From NCBI RefSeq assembly GCF_019423325.1, contig NZ_JAHZBQ010000001.1, forward strand, positions 372,001 to 436,000: a stretch of DNA of 64,000 nt. Reading direction: 5' to 3'. Made by a program: the position numbers and the translations under genes. The DNA is from Campylobacter sp. GTDB taxonomy: Bacteria; Campylobacterota; Campylobacteria; Campylobacterales; Campylobacteraceae. Shown in pieces: positions 16,877 through 25,723 of this stretch (position 1 is its first letter; every line of letters starts with the position of its first letter). Below the pieces are notes generated by a model, which saw nothing but the letters and a program-made list of their open reading frames with translations, searched no databases and was not told the origin of the DNA.

Positions 16877-17129
16877 AATTTTATTTTTGATGCTTGGATT
16901 TACAGCGCTTTTTGGCGACAAAGAGGTTAAAATTTACGTGGAAAAAATCCACTGCCCGCTCTGCACCACGATCGTGCGAAAGGCGCTTTTGCAAACGCCA
17001 GGCGTGATAAGTGCGAAGGTCTCGCAGCAGAGCAAAACCGCAACCGTCGCGGCAAAAGATGATGCAAACGAGACCGCGATGCTTGAGGCGATCGCGAAAA
17101 CGGGCTATGAAGGCGTAATCGTAAAATAA
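16869..17129 (+). CDS. MerP-like heavy-metal-associated domain protein
   Basis: This 86-residue protein has a short hydrophobic leader (residues 1-16) and one HMA domain with the metal-binding pair Cys29 and Cys32 in KIHCPLCTTIVRKAL, then the TPGVISAKV and TGYEGVIV elements of the ferredoxin-like fold. It is likely a periplasmic metal carrier handing ions to the MerT-like protein, whose gene it overlaps. The leader is short and cleavage is uncertain. The metal cannot be told from sequence. Confidence 0.78.
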   Translation: MRKILFLMLGFTALFGDKEVKIYVEKIHCPLCTTIVRKALLQTPGVISAKVSQQSKTATVAAKDDANETAMLEAIAKTGYEGVIVK

Positions 17130-17337
17130 AAATCCCCGGCAAAATTCTGACTAAATTTTAAATAAAATTCTTGCTAAATTTCGGTAAAATTCATGCGACT
17201 TTGTATAAAATTTCATTTTGCGCGGCTTGCCTGCAGCGTAAGCTAACGCGATTGAAATTCTGCACATGTTTTGCGGAAGCGCTATGCCGGCGCGGTCGCT
17301 TTTAAAATTTAACGGGCGTGTCGCAATAACGCGTGGA

Positions 17338-17343
17338 TATAAT
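17338..17343 (+). promoter_or_regulatory. Probable -10 box of pepD
   Basis: A perfect TATAAT lies 20 bases before the ATG at 17363, just upstream of the AAGGAG ribosome site (17352-17357). Its position also argues against a longer reading frame beginning at 17333. Confidence 0.5.
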
Positions 17344-17362
17344 AAATTCAAAAGGAGCAAAC

Positions 17363-18640
17363 ATGCAAAAAAACGAGGTTATGAACGATTTTAAGAAGCT
17401 GTGCGAGATACCGCACTGTAGCTGCGAAACGGAGCAGATGAGGGAGTTTTTGGCGGATTTTGCGCGCTGCCTGGGCTTTAGCGTAAACGTCGATGAGGCT
17501 GGCAACATCCACGCCGTAAAGGGCGAGCCTAAAATCTGCCTGCAAAGCCACTACGACATGGTTTGCGTGGGCGCGGCGCCGAATTTGCAGCTCATCGAGG
17601 AAAGCGGCATCCTAAGGGCGAAAAACTCGAGCTTGGGCGCTGACGACGGCATCGGCGTGGCGATGATGATGGGCGCGATGAGGGAGTTTGCAAATTTGGA
17701 GTGTCTATTTACCAACGACGAAGAGGTCGGACTCGTGGGGGCAAACGCCTTTAAGGGTAAAATTTTATCGCCGAATTTGCTAAATTTAGACAGCGAAGAG
17801 GACGACCGCGTGACGCTGGGATGCGCCGGCGGTATAAACGTAAGCGCAAAAATAGGCGCCGCGAGCGTCAAAAAGAGCGGTAAAATTTACGAGATCGGCG
17901 TTACTGGGCTTAGCGGCGGGCACTCGGGCAACGAGATACATAAAAATATCCCAAACGCGACGAAGCTGCTGGCGAAATTTCTCGCCGAGGAGGGCTGCGA
18001 GCTAATCAGCCTGGATTTTGGCGAGAGGAGCAACTCGATCCCCGCAAATGCCGTGTGTAAGGCGCTGTGCGCGCATGAGCCGGCGCAGCGCGGCCTAGCG
18101 TGGGTAAAGAGCCTAGGCGAAGGCGAAGCGGACGTGCTGGTAAACAGCGGCAAAATTTTAGCGCTAATTAACTCCTTCGCTCAGGGCGTGCGCAGCTACG
18201 ACACGCAGCTTGGCATGGTAAACGAAAGCATAAATCTCTCGACCGTTAAGCAAAAAGAGGGCGTGATCGAGTTTGACTTTTTCGGACGCGCGATGAAGCG
18301 AGAGGGGCTCGAAAATCTGGGCTTTGAGACCGCTACGCTGGCTAGCGCGCTTGGTTTTGACGTGAGAGTAGCCGACCGCTCGGCGAACTGGGCGCCGCAC
18401 GTCAGCGACTTCGCGCATCTGGTGCTTGAGGAGTTGCAAAAACAAAAGCCGCAGGCTAAATTTGCCGCCGTGCACGCAGGCCTTGAGTGCGGCGTACTGG
18501 TCGCAAAACAGCCCGAGCTGCAAGCCTGCTCCATAGGCCCGAACATCTACTCGCCGCACTCCGTGAACGAGCACTGCGAGATAGCGTCGGTGGAGATGAT
18601 GGCGGAAGTCGTAAAAAATATAATCGCTAGATTGCAATAA
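17363..18640 (+). CDS. pepD: Aminoacyl-histidine dipeptidase (M20 family)
   Basis: A 425-residue M20-family dinuclear zinc peptidase of the PepD/carnosinase type, which cleaves Xaa-His and other dipeptides. Visible metal and catalytic elements are LQSHYDMVC (H-x-D), LGADDGIGVAM (bridging Asp), TNDEEVGLVGA (catalytic and metal Glu), LSGGHSGNEIH and, near the C-terminus, HAGLECG. The start at 17363 follows AAGGAG; an in-frame upstream GTG at 17333 precedes a TATAAT and is unlikely to be used. It is a single gene with its own promoter. Predicted cytoplasmic. Confidence 0.9.
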   Translation: MQKNEVMNDFKKLCEIPHCSCETEQMREFLADFARCLGFSVNVDEAGNIHAVKGEPKICLQSHYDMVCVGAAPNLQLIEESGILRAKNSSLGADDGIGVAMMMGAMREFANLECLFTNDEEVGLVGANAFKGKILSPNLLNLDSEEDDRVTLGCAGGINVSAKIGAASVKKSGKIYEIGVTGLSGGHSGNEIHKNIPNATKLLAKFLAEEGCELISLDFGERSNSIPANAVCKALCAHEPAQRGLAWVKSLGEGEADVLVNSGKILALINSFAQGVRSYDTQLGMVNESINLSTVKQKEGVIEFDFFGRAMKREGLENLGFETATLASALGFDVRVADRSANWAPHVSDFAHLVLEELQKQKPQAKFAAVHAGLECGVLVAKQPELQACSIGPNIYSPHSVNEHCEIASVEMMAEVVKNIIARLQ

Positions 18641-18675
18641 ATTTAGCGGCTTGTCTTTTTGTCCTATACTTCGTT

Positions 18676-18735
18676 GGATTCAAATTTTACTCGGTCACTA
18701 CCGACGAGGTAGCTCCCGTCGTAAAATTTAAATCC
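18676..18735. repeat. Imperfect inverted repeat in the pepD downstream gap
   Basis: GGATTCAAATTTTAC at 18676-18690 pairs with GTAAAATTTAAATCC at 18721-18735, with one mismatch over 15 bases. The 30-base spacer holds a smaller hairpin (TCGGT/ACCGA). There is no T-run immediately after it, so it is not a classical terminator. The rest of the 295-base gap to the next gene holds no gene I can see. Confidence 0.55.
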
Positions 18736-18935
18736 GCCTCGTCTAGAACAAAAATACTTCGCCTTTAAAATTTAACGGCGGCTTGGCTCACGAGCGCTTT
18801 TTAAAGAGATTTTTGCTTCGCTTTGCTCGCAACTGCTTTTTGAAAAGTTACGAATGCAAAGAATGAAGCGGAGCGGACGCTAAAATTTGCTCAGCGGGAT
18901 TACTTACCGAAATAGAAATTTAAAAGGATATAAAA

Positions 18936-20267
18936 ATGGAAAGCCAGATCAAAAATTTTCTGCAAAATTGCGAGCAGATTATTAAATTGCAGGTAAAGCG
19001 ATACGAAAATCGTAGCACTTTTGCAACCAAAATTCCACCCGTTTTTATACTGCCTTATGATGAATTTGAGAAAAAATACGGCTCAAATTTACATTTGGAT
19101 AGTAGTTTTGATGTGCTGGTGTTTGACGGCGATCTTAGCCTGTCGGGAGGCACGATAAATTCCGCTTGGCTTGAGGATAAATTTAGCGAAGCGGGCGGTA
19201 AAAATAGCGCACGAGCGATGTTTGTTAACGGAAATTTATCCACCGGCGGCGATATCATCGATGATGATTATCTGTTTTTACAAGTCGCCAAAGATACGGC
19301 GTGTGATTATCTGCATTCGCAGGACGGCGTTATCGCGATCGGCGGCAATCTAACGGCGCTTTGGGGCATAAGCGGCGAATACAACGACGGAATGTTGCAG
19401 GTTTTTGGAAAAACGCAAGCGCCGTATATCGTCTCAAACGACCACGCGATGCCTGATTATAGCGCTAGCGAATGCGTCTATATCCTAGATGGACGGATCG
19501 GTCAAAGCTACCTGGGTGCGCTTGATGGTTGGGAATTTTTTGAAGATTGCGAGCTGATGTTTAAGGACGGAATTTGCGTAGATGAGCATCAGATCGATAT
19601 TTCTACCTTTTTTAAATTCGTAAAAAAGGGCGCTAATCCGCTGGTGGACTTTAAAACTTTTGAAGCTAGAAAAGCCGCCTGGGACGAAGAAAATGAAGAG
19701 CAGGAGCCCGAATACGCAAGCGATCTGCCCAAAAATTCCGAGACTATCGCCGAGATGATATATTTAGAAAATTTCAGCGGCAGCTATGAGGAGCTATACG
19801 AGTATATGGTGAGCGAATTCGAGGCTATAGAAAAAATCGGCGACGAAAGCGAAAAATATGCTTATGGCGGCAGAGCTTTCAAGCTGTCTATCATTGCGGC
19901 GAGAATGGCGGAAAATTGGCGGCTGATTACCCAGCGTTACTCTGCGCGGCAGATAGACGAGCTACGCAAAATCATCATTAAGAGCGCGACTAATTTGGCT
20001 GATTATTTTTTAAAGATTGGCGATAAAAAACAGCTTGCGTTCATCTATGAATTTTTAAACGATGATGCGGTGAGCATCGAAAAGGACGAGCCGTTTTTAT
20101 ATGAAACGCTGGTGCGCGCGAGCTTGGAGCTGCAAGATTACGATAACGCTTACGCGTTAGCGTCCGTCATCGATAAAAAGTCCGAATTTTTGCCGCAGGA
20201 GATGGCAAAAAGCATCGCGGACGTGATTAAAAGCGAAGGATACCGGGCTTGGCTGGCAAAACAGTAA
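18936..20267 (+). CDS. Unknown protein with a solenoid-like N-terminal region
   Basis: I do not recognise a named family for this 443-residue protein. Residues about 55-200 contain repeating hydrophobic strands with DGDLSLSGG, VNGNLSTGG and IGGNLTALW, a pattern typical of a right-handed beta-solenoid like those in polymer-forming or adaptor proteins. An acidic linker (about residues 245-265) leads into an alpha-helical C-terminal half that may be a helical-repeat domain. There is no signal peptide or membrane segment, so it is probably cytoplasmic. A ribosome site (AAAAGGA) precedes the ATG. Similar solenoids occur in proteins encoded near toxins, but no toxin is visible here. Confidence 0.75.
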   Translation: MESQIKNFLQNCEQIIKLQVKRYENRSTFATKIPPVFILPYDEFEKKYGSNLHLDSSFDVLVFDGDLSLSGGTINSAWLEDKFSEAGGKNSARAMFVNGNLSTGGDIIDDDYLFLQVAKDTACDYLHSQDGVIAIGGNLTALWGISGEYNDGMLQVFGKTQAPYIVSNDHAMPDYSASECVYILDGRIGQSYLGALDGWEFFEDCELMFKDGICVDEHQIDISTFFKFVKKGANPLVDFKTFEARKAAWDEENEEQEPEYASDLPKNSETIAEMIYLENFSGSYEELYEYMVSEFEAIEKIGDESEKYAYGGRAFKLSIIAARMAENWRLITQRYSARQIDELRKIIIKSATNLADYFLKIGDKKQLAFIYEFLNDDAVSIEKDEPFLYETLVRASLELQDYDNAYALASVIDKKSEFLPQEMAKSIADVIKSEGYRAWLAKQ

Positions 20268-20462
20268 GCTCCGAAAAGCAAAATTTTAAATTTTTCTAAA
20301 AGATAAAAACCAAAGAGGCGTTTATAAAATTTCAATCTAAATTTTCCGCGCCATAATAAGCCGAACATCTGTCGTAAAGCGGCTTTAAGCAAGGCGTCAA
20401 AATTTTAAAATTCCGTCAAATTTAAGTGCGTAAATTTAAGCCCGCATCTGCAGGCTGAAATT

Positions 20463-21098
20463 TTACGGAAAATTCTTATCCTTGCTGCTGCACAGCTCGT
20501 TTAAAAAGCACTCCTTGCAGTTTGGCTTGATCGCCTTACAGGTGTAGCGGCCAAAAAGCACCATGCCTTGGTGCAGCTTGCCGAGGTCCGTCTTAAAAGC
20601 TTCGCTAAGATCGCGCTCCGTAAGCTCAGGCGTCTTTGCACGGCTCAGCCCCAAGCGATGCGCAACGCGAAATACGTGCGTATCCACCGCCATCACGTTT
20701 GCGCCCGCGCCCTCCAAAAGCACGACGTGAGCGGTCTTTTGACCCACGCCCGCAAGAGATTTGAGCCCCGCTTCATCAAGCGGCACGACGCCGCCGAAGT
20801 CGCTAACCACCGCCTGCGCCATTTTGATTAAATTTACCGCTTTGTTGTTGTAGAAATTGCACGAGCTAATTAGCAGTTTAACACTCGCCAAATTGGCCTT
20901 TGCAAGCTCTGCAACGCTAGGGAATTCCGCAAAAAAGCGCGGCGTGATTAAATTTACTCGCTTGTCGGTACACTGCGCGCTAAGCATCACGCAGACCAAA
21001 AGCTGATAGTTATCTTTAAATTTCAACTCACTGCGCTCTTCCGCGAAGTTTTGCAGAATTCTCTTTTTTATCTCTAAAATATCTTTTTTACTTCTCAT
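20463..21098 (-). CDS. nth: Endonuclease III
   Basis: Nth is a DNA glycosylase/AP lyase that removes oxidised pyrimidines. It has LLSAQCTDKRVN at the N-terminal side, the helix-hairpin-helix LAGVGQKTAHVVL with the catalytic lysine, VDTHVFRVAHRLGL with the catalytic aspartate, and the C-terminal four-cysteine iron-sulfur motif (CKAIKPNCKECFLNELC, spacing 6-2-5). The length is 211 residues. It is divergent from peb4, the same arrangement as in C. jejuni. Confidence 0.97.
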   Translation of the reverse strand: MRSKKDILEIKKRILQNFAEERSELKFKDNYQLLVCVMLSAQCTDKRVNLITPRFFAEFPSVAELAKANLASVKLLISSCNFYNNKAVNLIKMAQAVVSDFGGVVPLDEAGLKSLAGVGQKTAHVVLLEGAGANVMAVDTHVFRVAHRLGLSRAKTPELTERDLSEAFKTDLGKLHQGMVLFGRYTCKAIKPNCKECFLNELCSSKDKNFP

Positions 21099-21168
21099 TT
21101 ACATTTCCTCAAGTCGGAATTCTACCCTAAAATTCTAAAGTACAGTTTGATTGTTAACAACTTTGAGT

Positions 21169-21174
21169 TATAAT
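21169..21174 (+). promoter_or_regulatory. Probable -10 box of the peb4 operon
   Basis: TATAAT at 21169-21174 lies 30 bases before the ATG at 21204, with AT-rich DNA upstream and no clear -35 box, as is usual for Campylobacter sigma-70 promoters. It would give a short leader containing the AAGGAA ribosome site. Confidence 0.6.
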
Positions 21175-21203
21175 CGCCGTTAAAATTTTTTTAAGGAATT
21201 GTG

Positions 21204-22013
21204 ATGAAAAAAGTTTTATTTACAGCACTTAGTTTGGCTGCCGCTATCAGCCTCAACGCTACCGTTTACGCTACCGTCAATGGCAAAGACGTAACCGAAA
21301 AGGAGCTTGCTCCGCTACTTCAAGGCATAGGCAATGTAGATATCGCTGCTCTTAATGCCGATCAAAAAAAGGAGCTTATCGATAAAGGCATCGATCTGAT
21401 GCTGCTAACGGATGAAGCTAAAAAATCGGGCGTTATGGACGAAGACGTTTATAAAAAAGAGCTTGAAATCGTAAAAGATAACTTAGCGCTTCGTGTATGG
21501 CAGGCTAAAGAAGCCAGCAAAATAAATATCGACGATAAAGAAATAGCCGATTTTTATAACAAAAACAAAGCGCGCTTTACCGAGCCTGCGAGAATCAAAG
21601 CGGCTCAGATCGTCGTTAAAACCGAAGCTGAGGCAAACGATATTATTAAGCAGTTAAAAGGGCTTAGCGACAGTGCGCTATTTACTAAATTTGCAGAGCT
21701 TGCCAAAGCTAAATCTATCGATCCGCAAGCTAAACAAACCGGCGGCGAGCTAGGCTGGATGCCTAGCGATCAGGTCAAGCCTTTTGCCGATGCGATCTCT
21801 AAGATAAAAGATGGTCAAATCACTACTAAAGCGATTAGAAGCAGGGTTGGATATCACGTCGTGTTAAAAGAGGAGTCTCAAGCTAAAAAGCAGTTAAGCC
21901 AAAGCGAGGCAAAGCCTTTTATTGAGCGCGTGCTTAGACAGCAAAAAGCGGCAAAAGTAGTCGAGCAAAAAGCGGCAGATCTTCACAAAAACGCTAAAAT
22001 CGAGTATAAATAA
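21204..22013 (+). CDS. peb4: Periplasmic peptidyl-prolyl isomerase/chaperone PEB4 (SurA-like)
   Basis: PEB4 (Cbf2) is a periplasmic chaperone with a parvulin (PpiC) domain that helps outer-membrane protein assembly. A Sec signal peptide (MKKVLFTALSLAAAISLNA) is followed by a helical N-domain and then the parvulin domain from about residue 125 (ARIKAAQIVV ... GGELGWMPSDQVKPF ... RSRVGYHVV). I place the start at the ATG 21204, since AAGGAA is well spaced for it; a GTG directly in front at 21201 would add one Met. It is followed after 14 bases by fbaA. Confidence 0.92.
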   Translation: MKKVLFTALSLAAAISLNATVYATVNGKDVTEKELAPLLQGIGNVDIAALNADQKKELIDKGIDLMLLTDEAKKSGVMDEDVYKKELEIVKDNLALRVWQAKEASKINIDDKEIADFYNKNKARFTEPARIKAAQIVVKTEAEANDIIKQLKGLSDSALFTKFAELAKAKSIDPQAKQTGGELGWMPSDQVKPFADAISKIKDGQITTKAIRSRVGYHVVLKEESQAKKQLSQSEAKPFIERVLRQQKAAKVVEQKAADLHKNAKIEYK

Positions 22014-22027
22014 TATAGGAGCTAAAA

Positions 22028-23092
22028 ATGGGCGTTTTAGATATAGTAAAACCGGGCGTTTTAAGCGGCGATGACGTAAGTAAGGTCTATGCGTATGCGA
22101 AGCAGCAGGGCTTTGCGATCCCTGCGGTGAACGTAGTGGGGAGCAACTCCATAAACGCCGTTTTGGAAAGTGCTAAAATCGCAAATTCGCCCGTTATTAT
22201 TCAGTTTAGCAACGGCGGCGCAGCGTTTTATGCGGGCGCTACTTGCCCTAATGCCGCAGTTTTAGGCGCTATTGCAGGCGCACATCAAGTGCATGCTTTG
22301 GCGGCTCATTATGGCGTTGCGGTGATTTTACATACCGATCATGCCGCAAGGAAGCTGCTCCCGTGGATCGACGAGCTTATCAAAGCTAATACCACTCATA
22401 AAAAAGCTCACGGCGTGCCGCTGTTTAGCTCGCACATGCTCGATCTTAGCGAGGATGATTTGGAGTTAAATTTAGCGACCTGCGAGAAGTATTTGGAAAT
22501 TTTAAGCGATCTTGGAATTTCGCTTGAGATCGAGCTTGGCGTCACGGGCGGCGAAGAGGATGGCGTCGATAATACGAGCGTCGATAACGCGCGGCTTTAC
22601 ACCCAGCCCGCAGATGTCGCGCAGGCCTACGAGCAGCTAAGCAAAATCAGCGATAGATTTAGCATTGCAGCGAGCTTCGGCAACGTCCACGGCGTGTATA
22701 AGCCGGGCAATGTCGTGCTGAGACCTGAAATTTTGAAAAATTCGCAAAAATTCGTCCGCGAGAAATTTAATCTGCAATCCGAGAAGCCCGTAAATTTCGT
22801 CTTTCACGGCGGCAGCGGAAGCGAAACCTCCGACATCAAGGCAGCCGTAAGCTACGGCGTAGTTAAGATGAATATCGACACCGACACGCAGTGGGCATTT
22901 TGGGACGGCGTGCGCGCTTATGAAGCCAAAAATCGCGGCTATTTGCAAGCTCAAATCGGCAATCCGGAAGGCGAGGATAAACCGAATAAAAAATTCTACG
23001 ATCCTCGCAAGTGGCTGAGAGCAGGCGAGCAAAGTATGGTGGCGCGCTTGCAGGTCGCATTTGACAATCTAAATTGCCTAAATAGGAACTAA
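22028..23092 (+). CDS. fbaA: Fructose-bisphosphate aldolase, class II
   Basis: FbaA interconverts fructose-1,6-bisphosphate with glyceraldehyde-3-phosphate and dihydroxyacetone phosphate, mainly in gluconeogenesis in Campylobacter. Zinc-ligand and substrate segments are visible: LHTDHAARK, ELGVTGGEEDG, SFGNVHGVY, FHGGSGS and VKMNIDTDTQWAF. The length of 354 residues is normal for the long class IIA form. An AGGAG ribosome site precedes the ATG. It sits between peb4 and the MotA-like gene, the conserved campylobacter order. Confidence 0.97.
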   Translation: MGVLDIVKPGVLSGDDVSKVYAYAKQQGFAIPAVNVVGSNSINAVLESAKIANSPVIIQFSNGGAAFYAGATCPNAAVLGAIAGAHQVHALAAHYGVAVILHTDHAARKLLPWIDELIKANTTHKKAHGVPLFSSHMLDLSEDDLELNLATCEKYLEILSDLGISLEIELGVTGGEEDGVDNTSVDNARLYTQPADVAQAYEQLSKISDRFSIAASFGNVHGVYKPGNVVLRPEILKNSQKFVREKFNLQSEKPVNFVFHGGSGSETSDIKAAVSYGVVKMNIDTDTQWAFWDGVRAYEAKNRGYLQAQIGNPEGEDKPNKKFYDPRKWLRAGEQSMVARLQVAFDNLNCLNRN

Positions 23093-23093
23093 T

Positions 23094-24383
23094 ATGGATC
23101 GCCCGAATAACGAAGTGCTCGATATCACGCTACCTGAGGCGAAGGAGCGCTCGCTAGCGGGCGTTTTTTTTAAGATCGTAGCTCTGCCGATCGCGGTTTT
23201 TGTGGTGTTTTTGCTGGGCTATTTGGGGCTTATCGGGCTGAAGGTAGAAACGCACTCGATCCTGATGCTTGCGGTTTTGCTCATTATTGCACTAATTTTA
23301 GCCCGCCACAACGCCGAATACGGCTGCTTAAATTTTCAAAATAATATCGATGATTTCAAGTGCGAGCTGAAAAATTACATTGTCGCCAATCTCTTAAGTA
23401 TCGGCGGTAAAAAAAAATCAGATGCCAGCTTTGATCTTTTTGTGGACGAATACGGCTACTCGCTGCGTAATCAAAACTACGCTTCCGTCGCGTCGGCAGT
23501 CTTTCCGATGCTTGGAATTTTAGGAACTTTCATCTCGATTGCGATTTCGATGCCGCACTTTTCCTCAAGCAATATCGATGGGCTCGAAACCGAGATCGCA
23601 CAGCTTCTAGGCGGCGTAGGTACGGCGTTTTACGTCTCGATCTATGGAATTTTCTTAGCGCTTTGGTGGATATATTTTGAGAAAAAAGGCATTAGCAAAT
23701 ATGAGCGTCTGCTCATCAAATACAAAAATTCCACTAAAAATTTCTTCTGGAACAAAGACGAGATCACGCAGGGCTATCTGAGTGAAATTTTAAACACTAA
23801 TTCTGAAATTTCGCGCTCATTTGCGATGATGAGCTCTACGAATTTTACCGAAAGGCTAAACCGCCTAATCGATGAAAAAATCGGCGCTTTTGAAAGCGTG
23901 ATGGAAGCCGAGAAGCGAAGTATGGCGATTACACAAGAAGAGCTTGAAAAAGCAGGCGAGATGATCCAAAGGACAAATCTCGCTCACGGTGAGTTAGATA
24001 AGAGCTTCGCTCAAATTTTATCTGCGCTTAAGTCCGTGTCTGCAAGCCTAATCGAAATTCAAAACGGAATTTCCGCGCAGTATCTAAGCCAGTCTAAGAC
24101 TTTAACGGACGGGCAAGGCGAGCTGACTAACGTTACGAGTGCATTAAGCGCTCAAATCAAGAGCCTAAATGCTTCCTTGGGCGGGTTTGCGGGCGAAATT
24201 TCAAGTTCGCAGAATGCTTACGCCGCTAAAATTGACGCTAGCTTTAAGGGGCTAAGCGCGGATTTGAAGGCACTTTTAGGTGGAGAGGGCGCTGCGCAGA
24301 CGAGCAACGAAAGCATCATCGAAGAGCTTCGAAAAACGCTTGCAAGCATTGATGAAAAAGCACTTTTAGATGAAAACGAATAA
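23094..24383 (+). CDS. MotA/TolQ/ExbB-type proton channel protein with long coiled-coil tail (ZorA-like architecture)
   Basis: This 429-residue inner-membrane protein has helices at about residues 24-49, 55-70, 132-152 and 173-195. The segments PMLGILGTFISIAISM and LLGGVGTAFYVSIYGIF are the conserved third and fourth helices of the MotA/TolQ/ExbB channel family. The C-terminal 230 residues are a long polar, mostly helical cytoplasmic tail, the layout seen in ZorA of Zorya defence systems and unlike flagellar MotA. It begins one base after fbaA and overlaps the OmpA/MotB-like gene by 14 bases, so the two probably form a stator pair. Its orthologue in C. jejuni is Cj0598; function unassigned. 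Confidence 0.8.
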   Translation: MDRPNNEVLDITLPEAKERSLAGVFFKIVALPIAVFVVFLLGYLGLIGLKVETHSILMLAVLLIIALILARHNAEYGCLNFQNNIDDFKCELKNYIVANLLSIGGKKKSDASFDLFVDEYGYSLRNQNYASVASAVFPMLGILGTFISIAISMPHFSSSNIDGLETEIAQLLGGVGTAFYVSIYGIFLALWWIYFEKKGISKYERLLIKYKNSTKNFFWNKDEITQGYLSEILNTNSEISRSFAMMSSTNFTERLNRLIDEKIGAFESVMEAEKRSMAITQEELEKAGEMIQRTNLAHGELDKSFAQILSALKSVSASLIEIQNGISAQYLSQSKTLTDGQGELTNVTSALSAQIKSLNASLGGFAGEISSSQNAYAAKIDASFKGLSADLKALLGGEGAAQTSNESIIEELRKTLASIDEKALLDENE

Positions 24384-25392
24384 CGAAGAAAAAGAGACCT
24401 TTTGGATCGCGTACGCCGATTTGATGGCGGGACTGCTTTTTGTTTTCGTGCTTTTAGTAGGCGGCATCATCGTCAAATACTTCCTCACGCAAAGCAACCT
24501 GCAAGAGAAAGAAAGCCAAATTTCAAGTGCGCTAGCAAGCCTGCAAAGCCAGGAGAAAAAAAGCGCCGAGCTTGAGGCGCTGAATAAAATTTTTAGCGAT
24601 CAGCTCGAGAAGCTAAATATCGAAAACACCGACCTTCGCAAGCAAAATTCCATCTATTTCATACAGATCGAAGATCTGACCGAGATGGCGGAGAGGCTGA
24701 AAAAAGAGAATTTAGACATAAACTCGCTTCTGCAAAAAGCGCGCGAGGACGCCAACGCTACGATCAGCCAAAACGAGCTTAAAATCGCCTTTTTGCTCGA
24801 TCAACTCACGCAGAAGGAGAGCGATTTTAATAAAATTTTACAAGACCTCAACGTCACGAAAAACCGCATCCGCAACCTCACCGGAATGAAGGTCAAGATC
24901 ATCGCCGATCTGAAGGAGAAGCTGGGCGGCAAGATCCGCATCGATAACGAAAGCGGCGCTATGACGCTAAGCTCGTCGATCCTTTTCGACAAAGGCTCAA
25001 GCGAGCTGAAAGAGGGCGCCAAAGAGGCGCTCCGCTCGACGCTGCAGAGTTATTTCGCCGCGCTTTTGAATAACGACGAAATTCGCGAAAATTTAGATCA
25101 GATCATCATCGAAGGGCACACGGACAGCGACGGCGGATATTTGTACAACCTCGAGCTGTCGCAAAACAGAGCGTTTGCGGTGATGGATTTCATCAACTCA
25201 TGGAATAAAGATGAGCGGCTGCAAAAATATCTCATCGCTAGTGGTCGTAGCTACACGCAGCCCGTGATGCGCAGAGGCGTCGAGGACAAGGACGCCAGCC
25301 GCCGCATCGAGATCAAATTTACCCTTTCAAACAAAGAGGCGATGGAGGAGATCAGGAAATTTTTGCAGTTCGACGCGAACGCTACGAATTAG
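24370..25392 (+). CDS. MotB/ZorB-like protein with OmpA peptidoglycan-binding domain
   Basis: The N-terminus has FWIAYADLMAGLLFVFVLLV, a single transmembrane helix with the conserved Asp17 of proton-driven stator subunits (MotB, ZorB, ExbD). Residues about 41-175 form a long coiled coil, and residues about 195-335 an OmpA-like peptidoglycan-binding domain (FDKGSSEL, IIEGHTDSDG, LSQNRAFAVMDF, DASRRIEIKF). The protein would anchor the MotA-like channel to the cell wall. No ZorC, ZorD or ZorE-like gene follows; downstream is non-coding DNA. The C. jejuni orthologue is Cj0599. Confidence 0.82.
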   Translation: MKTNNEEKETFWIAYADLMAGLLFVFVLLVGGIIVKYFLTQSNLQEKESQISSALASLQSQEKKSAELEALNKIFSDQLEKLNIENTDLRKQNSIYFIQIEDLTEMAERLKKENLDINSLLQKAREDANATISQNELKIAFLLDQLTQKESDFNKILQDLNVTKNRIRNLTGMKVKIIADLKEKLGGKIRIDNESGAMTLSSSILFDKGSSELKEGAKEALRSTLQSYFAALLNNDEIRENLDQIIIEGHTDSDGGYLYNLELSQNRAFAVMDFINSWNKDERLQKYLIASGRSYTQPVMRRGVEDKDASRRIEIKFTLSNKEAMEEIRKFLQFDANATN

Positions 25393-25723
25393 TAGCTCGC
25401 CCTTAACGGCTTGCTCGAAATTTTAGCCCGCAAAAAAGAGGACTTAAAATTTTAAAATTCTTAAAGAATTAACGGCTCATCTGAAATTTCAAGGGCGGCG
25501 GAACGTATCCTTTTATTTTGGTGCGAATGTCGTAATTTGGCGCTTGCTAAATTTTACGCAGTACCTACGCAGCATCTGCCGCGACGGAATTGGTTTAAAT
25601 TTTAAGTCCGCGCATTTTGACGCGCTTTTAGCGCTGCCGCGCGATAATATGGTTTAAATTTAGACCTTTAATTTAAGCCGTAAATTTAAGCAGGCCCACG
25701 GGCGGCTTAAAAATTTAAATGAA
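25393..25723. other. Gene-free stretch between convergent genes
   Basis: I see no gene in these 331 bases. It contains TTAAAATTTTAAAATTC near 25445 and several AAATTT blocks separated by GC-rich pieces. No clear T-tailed hairpin is visible. Confidence 0.6.

Noticed and set aside
23094..25392. Complete Zorya defence system
   Set aside because: Only the ZorA/ZorB-like pair is present; no ZorC, ZorD or ZorE-like gene follows, and the pair is part of a conserved housekeeping neighbourhood.
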